A stretch of DNA of 64,000 nucleotides from Macrocystis pyrifera (GCA_031763025.1 JASSKH010000003.1:10488734-10552733), one strand, 5' to 3'. Counted from the stretch's first letter, positions 22,386 to 33,597 are shown. A program made the numbers and translations. Notes: a model not told the origin generated them from the letters alone.

Positions 22386-24367
22386 ACTTCGGATAACGTA
22401 GCACTCGGATAAGACTTATCTACGTTATGGGGCCTAACCCAGGGACGTGGCAACGTACTAACATTGTGTTAGCTCATATCAGGTAGTGTTAGCACTGGAG
22501 GAGCAATCACGGCAACGCGGGAAGACAGTGTCAACTGCAAACCCACGAACGTGCACATGCCCTAACGTAATGTTTCAGCTCGATCTCGTCCAGCTCTGGT
22601 ACAGTAGCATCATGTTATGCCGTGGTCCGTCCTTGAACTAACACTGTAATACAGTGTTGCAATTTTACCAAACACGTACGATATCACTCCAACATGCCCA
22701 GATCGATATCCGCATATTTACTACTGTAACACGATAACATAATGTTACTGTCTCGCAGCGTTAGGCATAATACATTAACACAGTGTTACCCATAGGAGGA
22801 GTGTTACACAAAACACCCTAACACGTTATCATGTTCGCCAGCACTACTAACACGTAACATTGTGTTTCAAATAACACACTAACGTAACATAAGGCAGTGG
22901 CCAACACTTCTAACACTACGTTATCTGGACCCCCCATCTGATTGCCTTAGGGTCGGATAACGTAACACTTAACGTACGTTAGATACGTTAGATACGTTAC
23001 AGTCTTAGCCGGCCCATACGTAACGTCATGTTAGAATGTTAGCCTAAATGCGAAGGTCTCTGTAACATCACGTTACGGTGTTACCGTCCGTAAAGATCTG
23101 ACGGTAACATTCCGTTACTGAGTTACCGTTAGGGCCGAAGTCGTTCTAACGTAATGTTACTACGGTACCCATTGGATCTTCCCGAGATCTAACATGTGTT
23201 ACCTGTGTGAGTGGTATAGCGGCGTGTGGGAGTAACATAATGTAGCCGTGTTATCCAATTTCGCCGACATCCCAGTATGGGACACCTACAAAAATATCCC
23301 CGGGGAGGGTAGCATGACATCCCCGGTGAAAAACGCCTCCATATTTTAAAACCCAAAACAGGGGATATTTAGGAGGGATCCCCACAAAAAAACGTCTTAT
23401 TTTTTGGTGGGAACCCCGCCAGTACGTTATATATCTATAACAGAGTATGTTATCCATCTATCACGTAGTCTGCACTCTCGCACGTACGAGCTCACATGGC
23501 AGTAACATATTGTTGAAGTTAGATTGTTAGTGTACGTTATCTGCTAACTTGTGTTACTACATACATTGCATACGAGTTAATACGGGGAACCATAGTAAAT
23601 AGGACCACATATTGTTAGTAAAAATAAGTAAATATGTAGGTTTTTGTGTGTACCGTAGGTCCTAATTACTATGGTCCCCCGTAATAACACATTAACATAA
23701 TGCTAGTGTTTTATCGATTATATACGTTTTTCGTTTGACGTATGTAATGGTAGCAAGGCTTGCGTTGACACCCTCACACAACGTCGCTCGATACGGACTG
23801 CTGCTGCGGCTTATACGGTAACATAATGTTAACGTTGTATTGACCATTTACGTCACCCCTCCAAAATGTGTTCCGGTAGCCACTAGGAAATTCGCTAACA
23901 CACTAACATAGTGTTACGTACGCGTTCATTTGACCGTGAACGTTATCCGTCTAAATGGTGTTACGGCCGCAAGTAATAATCCCGCTGACACACCATCATA
24001 ATGATACTCGCTACGGGCTGATGTCGCTAACACGGTAACCTAATGTTAATGTTTAATTGACCACGTACATTATTCCTTCAACGTTTGTTACGATAGCCAC
24101 AAGAAATTCCACTAATACGCAAATATAGTGTTACTCGATATGGGCTGCATACCCTAACAGCGTAACACATATACTGCGGTCAGTACGGGATCAAGGTAAC
24201 ACCCTAACATAATGTTGCGCGATCGCCCGTCAATATCAAAATACACTAACACTATGTTATCACAAAATCCAGAAAGTAGTTAGCGTAGTAACGTAATGTT
24301 ACGGGGTTTTTTTTTTCGCTGACGCCTAACATTAACAGAAAGCGTTAAGTGTTACGTTATCCGAAGT
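22386..24367. mobile_element. 2 kb palindrome-rich DNA transposon, non-autonomous
   Basis: The ends are inverted repeats: ACTTCGGATAACGTAGCACT at 22,386-22,405 and its complement AGTGTTACGTTATCCGAAGT at 24,348-24,367, with one mismatch. The interior is AT-rich, with no open frame above 70 codons. It is filled with dozens of short near-palindromes of the type TAACATAATGTTA in many variants (CTAACATAGTGTTA, GTAACATTCCGTTAC). A 110 bp MITE sits inside at 23,577-23,686. No simple target-site duplication is visible. Instead the element is flanked by about 450 bp direct repeats. Superfamily unknown. Confidence 0.7.
23577..23686. mobile_element. 110 bp MITE, copy 1
   Basis: The inverted termini start TACGGGGAACCATAGTAAAT and end ATTACTATGGTCCCCCGTA. 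The centre is AT-rich with ATATTGTTAGTAAAAATAAG. It is one of six related copies in the window and is nested inside the palindrome-rich transposon. Confidence 0.8.
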
Positions 24368-25385
24368 TTGAAAAACCCACGAGGCGAGTTGCAGGATGTA
24401 AGTGAGTTTGAGGTCGTTCGTCGGGAAGGAGTGCTGGTTGCAGAAATATCTGGGGAAAATGGAACTAGCGGGGGAGTTGGTCGAGTTCATGGGGTACGGT
24501 TGAGCGGGAAAAGGGAAGGAGTCGACTATCGTAAGCAAGTTGGTGGCGATTATTTTTTACCATGAGAAAATTGTAGGGTTATCAGTACCCCTGAGGCAGG
24601 GTATCAAGAGGGCACACGTGGAGAAAGGTAGTTTGCGAAGGGTGAAGGCCTGTTGACGTGGGGGATGCTGACGGGGATACAGGATAGCGTTCCGTCATGG
24701 AGGATGGGAGGAAGGGCGGTGTGGATAGGCCTAGCTATGTCCTATTTTCTAATGTTTGCGGGCGTCGGAGCCGTTCGCCGGGGAGAAAGGAGTGTTCCAT
24801 AAATATACGGTTTACGGAGGGGGGACGTGGCCTTCTTTGGGGATAACGAGCAGTAGGGGGAGGGTGGGAGGCAGGAAGCAAGCAGGGTAGTAGAGGTGGG
24901 GTTTAGGGAATCGAAGGGAGACCAAGGGGGGAAGGGGGCGGTCCTGGTGAGGACAAGGACAGGGGTAGGAAGGGAAGAGGAAGGGGAAGGCAGTGGGAGC
25001 TTTTCAGCATGTACAATGACGGAGAGTTGACGGGGGAGGCGCCTTTGATGTCGCAGCAGGAGAAGGAGGGTTGAGGGTATGGTCCAGGGGAAAGGCAACC
25101 CAATGGTTGAGGAATGGGATTGCAAGGGTGGGAAGAAAGTGGAAGGACGAAGGGAGGGGAGCAGGAGCGAGACAGAATCCGGAAGAATTCGCGTTGCATT
25201 CAGGGAGAATAGGGGGAGCAACAAGGCTGGCCGCAAGCAGGGTGCCAGAGGCAGTGATCAAGAAGGAATATAGATGGTTGTCGGAGGCGTTTATGGTGTA
25301 CATTAGGGCTAACATGGAAGACCCAATATGGGTATCAGAGGTATTGGGGGAGGGAGCAGGGGAGTACGAGAGACATCCGGGATAA
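24368..25385 (+). pseudogene. DIRS-like tyrosine recombinase (right copy, with catalytic domain)
   Basis: The first 440 bp repeat the left copy at 21,918. The sequence then continues through GDVAFFGDNEQ to a 104-codon frame (25,071-25,385). That frame carries FALHSGRIGGATRLAAS and YRWLSEAFMVYIRANMED. These match the H-x-x-R box, the second His/Trp position and the nucleophilic Tyr of the tyrosine-recombinase family. Such enzymes integrate DIRS-type DNA without an integrase-type DDE domain. Stops and frameshifts occur upstream of the catalytic part, so this copy is probably inactive. The stop codon is at 25,383. Confidence 0.75.
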
Positions 25386-25835
25386 AGGACTAAATGGGGC
25401 TGAAAATATAGGTGTCACTCTGTCCGGCAACCCAAAGACCGCTCGGATACTGTTATAAGTGCCCGAACGGTCCCTATGCACGTCCGTACAGAGTGGTAGA
25501 GAAACGCTGTCTCGTGAGGGGAGGTGTTCCACTAGCGGAGCGCGACCGGTAGAGAGGTCGACCTCGTTTCGTTATGTGTTGATGGGGGAGGCGTTAACAT
25601 GCAGGGAAAGGGGCGGGGCAGCCCCTTCCCCCTCCCCTCCCTCCTGCTATTTTGTGTAGGGGTAGGGGAGGCGTACGCATGCGGGGGGGCAAGGGGGCAG
25701 TGAAGCCTACCTTCCCCCCCCCGTCCCCAATTCCGCAGCTCTTCAGATCATATATAGCATCTTTCGTGGAAGTGGCAACCAAAGAGGAAGGTTATCGTTG
25801 GGGCAACCTGGTGTCAGGGGCAACCCGAAATTTCG
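25386..25835 (+). mobile_element. 3' region of the DIRS-like element
   Basis: The non-coding sequence beyond the recombinase contains GAACGCGACCGGTAG-like and GGGGCGTACGCATGCGGGGG words that recur at 29,497-29,690. It therefore belongs to the element's 3' end. About 25,788-25,830 (GAGGAAGGTTATCG, GGCAACCTGGTGT) resembles 7,435-7,480 left of the element, consistent with a terminal repeat. The exact end is not set. Confidence 0.5.
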
Positions 25836-26047
25836 ACCAAATTCGACCACTGGAGCACCTTCAGGTCGAGGTGTAGGCCTCTGTTGAGAACTTGCGGGGG
25901 GTCAACCTCGAGAGAAACACAAGCTGCTGCGATGAACCTCTTTCAAGTCACCGTCGCTCTCCGGTGAGCACGAACCAGCCGAAATTCTAAACGCAGCGTG
26001 TTAAGGTAGCATTTTTTTTTTTCCGTTCCGATAAAACATCTAGAGAT

Positions 26048-26660
26048 GGGAGTGACCGGAAACCCGGTGACCAGGAGACGCTTGGGTGCCAGCGGCTGGA
26101 GGTGTCGAATCGTTACGTAGGCAGACTCTTTTTAAGGCTGTACTACAAGCGCCGTAGGGGTAGGACCAAAGTCCCTCCTTTCAACGAGGAAAGATTGGTC
26201 CGTATTTGTCACTCTCTGGTTGAAATCGACAGAGCGGCGGCCAAAGAAAAGAACGAAGGCAACGCGGTGCTTGTGTACATAGATGAGAGCTTTGTGCACC
26301 AGGCGCACGGCTCCGCTTACTCGTACTTTTTCATGGACGGAAATGGGATTGTCGATGATGGGTTTGGTAGGACGTCAAGAAAGAGCTTAAGGTTGATCAC
26401 GGGTGCATGCAATCACCAAGCACGGCCCCCTGGTTACACTGTGTGATGATGAAAGTAGCGACGGCGGTATCGATCAGAAAGGTTTCCCGTTAACGAGGGT
26501 TGGTTCCAAGATAAAAGAAAAAGGCCGGGCGATACAGAGAAATGAAATTTCCAAGCAAAAACAGCTCGAAAAAGCAGAGTTCCTTTGGCAGGCCAAGGTG
26601 GCCAGGCGATGGACGACAGCCACCAATGGAAGTTGCTCATCTTCTCCCTCACGCTCACGT
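26048..26660 (+). pseudogene. Tc1/IS630-type DDE transposase relic
   Basis: A frame from 26,102 reads SLVEIDRAAAKEKNEGNAV and then VLVYIDESFVHQAHGSAYSY, which matches the central catalytic-Asp block of Tc1/mariner-IS630 type transposases. After a frameshift near 26,400 the next frame gives MHAITKHGPLVT, then EKAEFLWQAKVAR near 26,570. A second acidic catalytic residue cannot be placed with confidence. The coding region is about 200 codons, shorter than an intact enzyme, and no inverted terminal repeats were identified. Confidence 0.6.
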
Positions 26661-26866
26661 AAGTACACAGCACAGCAAACGGTCGGACAGGGCGAGCAGA
26701 CAAACACGCACGCACGTACGCACACAAGGTCGTATGCCTGCCCGTCTCCTGTCCGTCTGATGCTCTGTTGTCTAATACCGAATCAGGGCCCGAAGAGGCA
26801 AAGTGTCCTGTGCTTTTGTCGGGGCGAGAAGAGGGGGGGGGGGGGGGGGGGGGGGGGGGGTACTCG

Positions 26867-27391
26867 ATAGGAGAGATGTACTCGATCTCATGCATGGCCG
26901 TAGTCGTATGACCATAGACCCTCGCATCCCTACAATGCCGGGACGGAGCATGTCGGGTTTTCACCGACCAGGCAGACATTGCTTGCACCAAGCGCGAAGC
27001 GCCGTGAGGTGTTAGGCGAGTCGCATGAAGGGTGAGCTGCATCCTACTAAGAACCGCCTGTGAGGCGGACTTGCATATGGATGACAGCTTCACTCAGTTA
27101 GTTTAATTTCCGGTGTAGCCACTTCCAGAGACAGCAATGGGAGTACTATGTAACTGCCTCTTGGGTGCCTTACCTTGAACACTACGTGATACGATCAATT
27201 CCCTTGTGCAGAGTAAAGGTTCTTTACTTCGCACAAATGATCTAACTAGACGACCAGCTGTGGGCGACCGCCAAAAAAAAAAAAAAAACGGTACCCTGGC
27301 TGTCTAGCTCGCGTAGTGAGCGGCATGTTTTACAGTGTCGTTGCCAACCGACGCCAACCCAACCCATATATAATATATTTAATCTATGGGG
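26867..27391 (-). mobile_element. SINE copy, full length, behind a long poly(G)
   Basis: The copy follows a G run of about 30 at 26,832-26,861 and starts TACTCGATAGGAGAGATG. It then shows all family blocks, including a poly(A) of 16 at about 27,273 and GACGCCAACCCAACCC, ending in an AT-rich leader and nine G. It represents the subfamily with a doubled GTACTCGAT tail. Confidence 0.88.
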
Positions 27392-27461
27392 GGGGGTAGA
27401 AATATCTCATTGTACGGGAAGGCACGGAGGGGCGTGTTGATCATTGATTATTTTCAAGAGA

Positions 27462-27595
27462 CAGAGCAGCAGCAGCAGCAGCAATGGCAGTAGAACCAGC
27501 AGCAAAGGCAGCAGCAAAGGCAGTAGTAGTTTGCAGTAGGAAATAACAGTAATAGGAACAGTAGCAGCAATAGCAGCAACAGCAGGAGCAGATGG
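27462..27595. repeat. Imperfect CAG/CAA-rich repeat
   Basis: Runs of GCAGCAGCAGCAGCAG lead into AGCAGCAAAGGCAGCAG and GTAGCAGCAATAGCAGC. No supporting exon structure was found around it. Confidence 0.75.
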
Positions 27596-27816
27596 GAGAG
27601 GGTAGACGTCAAGAGCCGCGGTTGCCGTGGTTGCGCGTCGCAAGTTTTTCACCTCGTTCGCGAGATAACCTGTCACGTTATAACAGACCACACTACTGAC
27701 TGCCAGCGCCTCGAAAACGCGCGAGGAAAAAAATCGTTTTTCGTCTCCCACGGCGTCGCTTTTTAGCCTACCACATGAGAGCGCCCCACCACCCTCCCCT
27801 CAGCCTCCGACTATAT

Positions 27817-27864
27817 GTATGGTCACGATTACGGCCATGCATGACACGAGTACACCCCCCCCCC
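27817..27864 (+). mobile_element. Very short SINE 3' tail
   Basis: TATGGTCACGATTACGGCCA, then TGCATGACACGAGTAC and poly(C), matches only the last 45 bp of the SINE, here with its sense on the + strand. It is an extreme 5' truncation. Confidence 0.7.
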
Positions 27865-28639
27865 CATTCTTTTATCGCAGAATGACATGGTTGGTGCCTC
27901 TGCGTCGGCGTATAGCTGGTACCGGTCAGAAAGATACCACTTTTGCATAATACAAGTACCGCAGACTATGGGACTAGTACAAGTACCGTTCCTTGTTTGG
28001 TTTAATCCGACACGGATACCGTCCCGAAAGTCACATGTTTTGTTGCTTTCATGTTATTAGTACATGCTTAGGGTGATGTACAGGGGACACGAACGTTAAA
28101 TTCCCGGGTTTCCGTTCAAATTCGTTCAACTCCGATCTCGATTTTTTTTTTCGAAAAACTAAACAACGCTTTTCTCATTTGTTTTTCGCCAGCGCAATCA
28201 ACAGAACAGCATATGCGTTGACCGCGCTCTACAAGTACACTGGGCTACCTACAAGTTGGTTTATTACCGAAGAAAGGCAGACAATTGGAAAAGGCCGGTG
28301 GAGGGTGACTTTTTCAGTGGCGTACGTTTTTCATTGGCTCTATGGATCGAGGAGTAAAATGCAATTCCAGCGTTTTTTTTTTTTTTTAAATAACCTTGGA
28401 ATGACCTTCAAGTGCAGCAATCGTACGGCGAGCTCCGAGTCCCCTTGCTTAGTGAGGCCATATCATATGAAGGTTGTTATTGCGTTGTTCTGGATTTGTT
28501 TTGCGTTGATTTGCATCGCCAGCCCATGGCGAACACAGTAAAAAAAAACGAAATGCCGATAGATACTATTATCGCCAAGATATCGGCACAAACGTCCAAA
28601 TAGTCCCCACAATATGCAGGAGAGCGGTATACCACTTGA
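27865..28639. other. No gene recognised
   Basis: A 120-codon frame (28,179-28,541, +) has two hydrophobic segments but no recognised motif, and no splice structure was found. Confidence 0.4.
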
Positions 28640-28910
28640 AGGACGGCAATTCAGAAGGTTTTCACAAGAAAGTGGGGTGTTTAGTACGGGGTAATATTGG
28701 GGGAAATGAGAGTTTCACGATCGGTAAGAGATAAGAGAGGAACGAGATCCAGATGCAAGCAAGCAGCCGTAGATCATTGTGAAGAGTGGAGTCGTCGTTG
28801 CAGCGAAGTAGCCAGGATAGCTGGCGGGCGAGGTCTGCACGTGCTGAAGAGAGCCGGGCGCCGAGCGAGGGGCCCCGACAAAGTCGTCAAGTTTTGTTTT
28901 TTTGTTCTCA
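28640..28910 (+). mobile_element. Second DIRS 5' leader relic
   Basis: It is about 85-90% similar by eye to 7,514-7,770, including GAGAGTTTCACGATCGGTA and the closing GTCGTCAAGTTTTGTTTTTT. The internal coding region is absent. A 3'-end relic follows at 29,497, so this is an internally deleted copy or two solo ends. Confidence 0.6.
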
Positions 28911-28949
28911 CCCAACCTCCCGCTAAACAAAAAAATTCCACCGCGGATG

Positions 28950-29325
28950 GGTGAACGGAGGGGAAGAGGACGCAGTGGTTGGTTCGTGGTGATTTTCCCA
29001 ATCGCACGGGCCGTTAGAAAGGGGAGCGCCCGACAGCACAGGTACATAGTGGTCGATTAGTGGTGGTTGTCCCGACCGCACATGGCCGTTAGAAACGAAA
29101 TCATTACCATTATTATCAATAGCAATCGTTTGGCAGTCGCGGTGGGTCCCCGAAACGATCGGGTCGATAGAAACGGAAAAATCACCCAAACGCACGCGCA
29201 GGTAGTGGTCGATTAGCGGTGATTTTCCCGAGAAGCACGGGCCGTTCGAAATGGAGTCGCTAGTAATCGTTTGGCAGTCGCGATGGGGTTCCCGATAGAA
29301 GCGAGCGGTTCAAACACAGAAAAAA
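28950..29325. repeat. Degenerate tandem repeat, unit about 155-170 bp
   Basis: GTGGTCGATTAGTGGTGGTT and GTGGTCGATTAGCGGTGATT head successive units. Each unit continues to a CACGGGCCGTTMGAAA block and AATCGTTTGGCAGTCGCG. A first partial unit starts near 28,970. Confidence 0.6.
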
Positions 29326-29468
29326 AAAAAAAACATCTCGGCAGCACACGCGAGTAGTAGTAGGTCAAGTGGGTTCCCGATCGCAGGTGCCGTGAGAAAC
29401 GGGACTACGGGGCCGTTTAGCAATTGCCAGAGCCCAGTGATGACCGGATTGTCTGCAATGCACAGGAA

Positions 29469-29694
29469 AAAGGGGGGGGGGGGGGGGGGGTTAGCATTCC
29501 ACTAGAGGAACGCGACCGGTAGGGAGGTCAACCGCATTTCGTTATGTGTGGGTGGAGGAGGCGTAAGCAAGCGGGGAAAGAGGCGGGGCAGCCTCCCCCG
29601 CTCCCCTTCCTCCTGCTATTTTATGTAGGGGTAGGGGGGGCGTACGCATGCGGGGGGGGAAGGGGGCAGTGCAGCCTGCTCCCCCTCCCCTCCC
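29469..29694 (+). mobile_element. Second DIRS 3' end relic, with poly(G) at its left edge
   Basis: After a run of about 20 G, the sequence from about 29,497 follows 25,525-25,740 closely (ACGCGACCGGTAG, CTCCTGCTATTTTATGTAGG, GGCGTACGCATGCGGGGGG). It ends where a LINE-2 copy begins. Confidence 0.55.
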
Positions 29695-30091
29695 CCAGGG
29701 CGGGATGAAGCAGATGTGGGTAGGGATAAAAGGGATACTGGGCGAACAAGCAGGAGAGCAGACGCGGGAATAGCTACCCTAGGAGCACAGAACTGTAAAA
29801 TGGTTAGTAGTTCGAAGGGGGAAAGGGAAGTACTAGTAGAGCATTACCGTTAGCTAGGAACACCCACAGCCAACGAAACTTCCGACGCAGAATTCGAGAA
29901 GGAAATCAACGCGTGGGCAAAGGCGAACGTAGACGCATCAGAAAGGAAAGACAGTGGCTCAGCAGGGTTACAGAGAGAGTTCACAAGGGAAGAAGTAAAT
30001 AGGTGTGTGGCTGAACTTAAGAATAGAAAGGCAGCAGGGGCAGACCAAATAGTGAACGAATTTATGAAGTAGGGGGGAGAAGGGATGCTTA

Positions 30092-30692
30092 GACCAACTA
30101 TTATGGGAAATTATTTCTGAGCTCTCAGAACTGGGTTTTTAGGCCGAATATACGCCTTTTACTCGGCGGGAAAACCAGAAACACCGATAGACTCCTCAAA
30201 ATGCTCCCCGTAGTTTTTTACGAGTTTTCAGGAACCATTTCCCCTTTCTCCAGAGTCCAAATTTGAATTTTGGAGCTGCCAATCAATCACTTTTCTCTGG
30301 AGGGTCAGAAATAAGGCTGTTGGTCAGAACTGGGGCCAGAAATAGTGGATCTTCGAGGATTTTTGATGAAAAATCACGATGTCCTCAGAATTGGAAATAT
30401 GGACGAACAGTCCGACGACGACTCTGGAGAAACGGGAAAGGGCTCGAGAAAGCTCTCGGAAAACTAAGGGGGGCATCCTGAGGAGTCTACCGGTGTTTTT
30501 GACAGTCCTGTTGAGTAAATCGCGGGTTTTCGGCAAAAAAAGCCAGTTCTGAGACCCCTTCAAAAATTTTCCATAATATTGCGGGGGGGACCATAGTAAA
30601 CAGGACCAAATATTGTTAGTAAAAATGCCTGATGTAGTTTTTTTATGTATGCCATAAGTCCTGTCAACTATAGACCCCCGTAACAGTTGGTC
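30092..30692. mobile_element. 601 bp TTA-flanked DNA transposon (PIF/Harbinger-like)
   Basis: The termini GACCAACTATTATGGG and the complement of CCCGTAACAGTTGGTC form an imperfect inverted repeat. The insertion is flanked by TTA on both sides (30,089-30,091 and 30,693-30,695). The uninterrupted LINE-2 copy at about 17,271-17,288 has a single TTA at the same point, giving a direct empty-site comparison. A 3 bp TTA duplication is typical of PIF/Harbinger elements. No transposase is encoded; the longest frame is 79 codons. Confidence 0.8.
30578..30684. mobile_element. 110 bp MITE, copy 2
   Basis: GGGGACCATAGTAAACAGGA at the left and CAACTATAGACCCCCGTAAC at the right are the inverted ends, with ATATTGTTAGTAAAAAT inside. 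It forms the right end of the 601 bp element. Confidence 0.7.
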
Positions 30693-32863
30693 TTACCATG
30701 TTGGTTATGTTGTATAATTAGATATGGAAAAACGAGCACGTACATAGGAGGTGGAGAGAAGGGGTAGTAATAAACTTATTTAAGAAAGGAGATAAGGCTG
30801 ACCCGGGGAACTATAGAGGGATAACACTACTAAGCACAGTAGGCTGAACATTGTGGAATATTTTGAACGATAAAATGGGAACCATGATGAAGAAGGAAGA
30901 CAAAATAAGCGAAGGGCAAGCAGGGTTTAGGCCAAACCGTAGCTGCGTAGACCATGTGTACACCTTAGGTAAGATAATCCAAGGTAGAAAAGACGCGGGA
31001 CTAACAACGTACTGTTCCTTTCTAGATGTACAGAAGGCCTCCGACACAGTATGGAGAAATGGATAGTGGAAAAATGAAGGACCTGATAGTAGCGGTCGAG
31101 GCAGCAAGGCAGGGAGTCACGGTAGGGGAAGATACGGTGTCGGGATTGATGTTTGCGGATGACTTCGTGGGGATATCAGCAACACCCGAAGGATTGCAGA
31201 AACAAATAGAGAAAGCGCTAGAATACACCAGGAAATGGAGGGTGACACGGCGAGCGTCAAGAAATGCGCAGTATTTGTTGGTAACGAAGATAAGGTGAAC
31301 CCGGTAACTTTCAGTTGGAAGCGGGGAGAAGATGAACTGCATATCTTAGATCTGCATAGAGATATCAAAATATTTCTCTTGGGATACACATATAGCAAAA
31401 GTAAGAGGAAAGGGTAAAGCACAAGTAGGCAAGATGGATGCGATCCTAACGGACTCGCACCTTGACACTAGGATTAAGAGATGTATCTTGATGAATGTGA
31501 TAGTACCAAAGCTGGAATTGCACGAAAAGTTTGGGAAGGGAACACGAAGCTCGTAAAACAGTAGGAAACAGTACAGATGACAGCAGCTAAAAGATCCGAA
31601 GCTGCTCAAGTACGACTAGTAATACAGTACAAGTATTAAGAACTCGGAATGTACCCATTCAAGACAAATAGAGACGCAAGAAAGTTGAAATGGCAATACA
31701 AAGTAAGGAACATGCCAAAAAAGAGTTTGCTAGCCATAGTTGATAGAGCTGTATGGGAGAAAATAGCAAAAGCGCGAGCTGGAATAAGGTGGGATAGCGT
31801 AGTTGAGAAGGTATGGAAGGATATAGGGGGAAACCAAGCAGAGATGATGTCTGCCGGGAAGTTTGGGAGAGGAATAAAGGACACACAGAAGGGAAAGGCT
31901 AGCGCTAAGAAACAAGGTGGAATCGAAAAAAAAACACTTAAGAGATACACGGGGGAATTGAGCGAAGGAGCAGGAATGAAAACGTATTCGCACGGCCCAA
32001 TGGACTTCGCGAAAACACTGGGACTGCGATTTTGTGTAGGTGACCTGGCCCTACCAGAAAGAAGAAAGAGGAATGCCAGTAGCCGGGAGGAGGAGGAAGT
32101 AGATGCGCAGATGTGCCCTTGTGCAAAGCAATAGAGAGTAAAACTCACATAGTAGGAAAATGTGAAATGCACAAGGAGGAACGGGATGTGGTAGAAGAGG
32201 AGATGAGGGAAATAGACGAATGTGACAATAGAGGAGCTTGACACACTAGATAGCAGCGGGAAAAAGATCGCTATCCTAGGAGATAGATGGTGGCCACAGG
32301 CGACGAAATAGGAAGGGGATAAGATTAGCAAAAAAAATCTACGTAATATATGGAAACAACGTGATGAGCACTCAATTGTTGGAGGTGTCTCTATTAGGAG
32401 TAGGAACGGCGCTCCGTCTCGAAAGGGATGCGTGGTTAATGGTCAAATGACTAAGGCAAGCAACAAACGAGTACGCCCCCCCCCCCCACACCATTTCGGG
32501 ATCCTTCAGATAAGAGCACCTTTCGTGGAGGTGAGGACCAAAACCTACGTACACTGATCTCACTTTAATAATACGTATTGTCTGAGGTGTACGAGTTGCT
32601 TCAGTTGTTTATAAAAAAATTATTATGATCAACTCTTATTGTGCATAGCATTATACATCCAATACCGAAGCGCCAGGCATGTCTTTATTTGGACGAGGTA
32701 CCTGGTATTTTTTTCGTTCATCTTACATGTTTTCCTCCCCACCACTGGAAGCATCTGTGCGGAGTTCAGATCATACCGACGACCACCTAACAGGTAGAAC
32801 CCCACATGATTACTTTCGGTTAGCACACTATAAGAAAAAAAACGAGTTGAATAATAGCAAATC

Positions 32864-32938
32864 GATCGCCCCAGCGGTCTAGTGGTCAACCTCGAATAAT
32901 ACTAAAAGGTTGAAGTCGAGGGTTCGAGTCTCCGTATG
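32864..32938 (+). other. tRNA-like segment (A and B box)
   Basis: AGCGGTCTAGTGGTCAACCT resembles a polymerase III A box and D arm, and GAGGGTTCGAGTCTCC resembles a B box/T arm about 45 bp later. A full cloverleaf with paired acceptor and T stems could not be drawn, so a functional tRNA is not claimed. It may be a tRNA pseudogene or a tRNA-derived repeat head. Confidence 0.35.
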
Positions 32939-33497
32939 GAGTTTTTATCTCTCAAATGACACCAACTGGAGAGAGTCGAGAGCGCCTGTTGTAGCGTGGG
33001 TAGGCGCAATTTAACACGAGTCGACGAGGAAAGAAAGTGCTGGACTCTTCTCGCGATAAAAACGGAAGGCGAGACCCGTAGGGGGGAGGGGGGAGAAGAG
33101 CGTACTTAGTGACCCCGGATCTGAGTTACGACTATTGACAGGAGGGAGCAGGAGCAAGGAGGGCGTAGATGACAAAGGCGATGGAAAAATAGATAATAAC
33201 TGTACTGGTTATTCCAGCAGTAGTTTACAACTCGTTTTTCATGTGTGCGTTTAAGCGTTCCAGCTCCCTGGACAAGCCGTGGCCACAGATTTCTTCCCTT
33301 CTCCCCACCGCGGTACTTGCCTTCATTTTCATCGCGCAAAAGGGTTTCAGTATTCATTCCTACTGCTCGACGACTGTCATCGAGCTTTGCTCACTCACGC
33401 TCTCAAGTGTTAAGTCTAAGGGCAGCTTTCCGCGATGAGAAAAAGGCAACATACACCAGCAATGGTATGCAATATACCTGCTATTTTTTCTTGTTTT

Positions 33498-33597
33498 TTG
33501 GACCCGCCGGCATTCGAACCCCGGCCCTCATACGCTATTTACTGTATAATATTTGAGGTTACCCTCTATTAATAGACCATCGGGGCGACCAGTGGTA
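33498..33597 (-). other. tRNA-like segment, minus strand
   Basis: On the minus strand TCGCCCCGATGGTCTATTAA is followed about 60 bp later by GCCGGGGTTCGAATGCCGGC, a B-box-like hairpin. Both this and 32,864 start TCGCCCC and carry GGTCTA...ACCTC-AATA. No acceptor stem pairs. Confidence 0.3.

Larger units (their letters stand above)
29697..32486 (+). mobile_element. LINE-2 copy, 5'-truncated, interrupted
   Basis: This copy is the + strand counterpart of 15,316 to about 17,690. It shows GFRPNRSCVDHVYTLGKI, FLDVQKASDTVWRNG (motif A with Ala to Ser near the Asp) and SGLMFADDFVGI. Relative to the 15-19 kb copy it lacks about 150-200 bp between 31,065 and 31,080, where the frame jumps from motif A to LIVAVEAARQG. 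It ends with GGCAAGCAACAAACGAGTAC and poly(C) at about 32,476. A 601 bp transposon splits it at 30,092. Confidence 0.85.
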
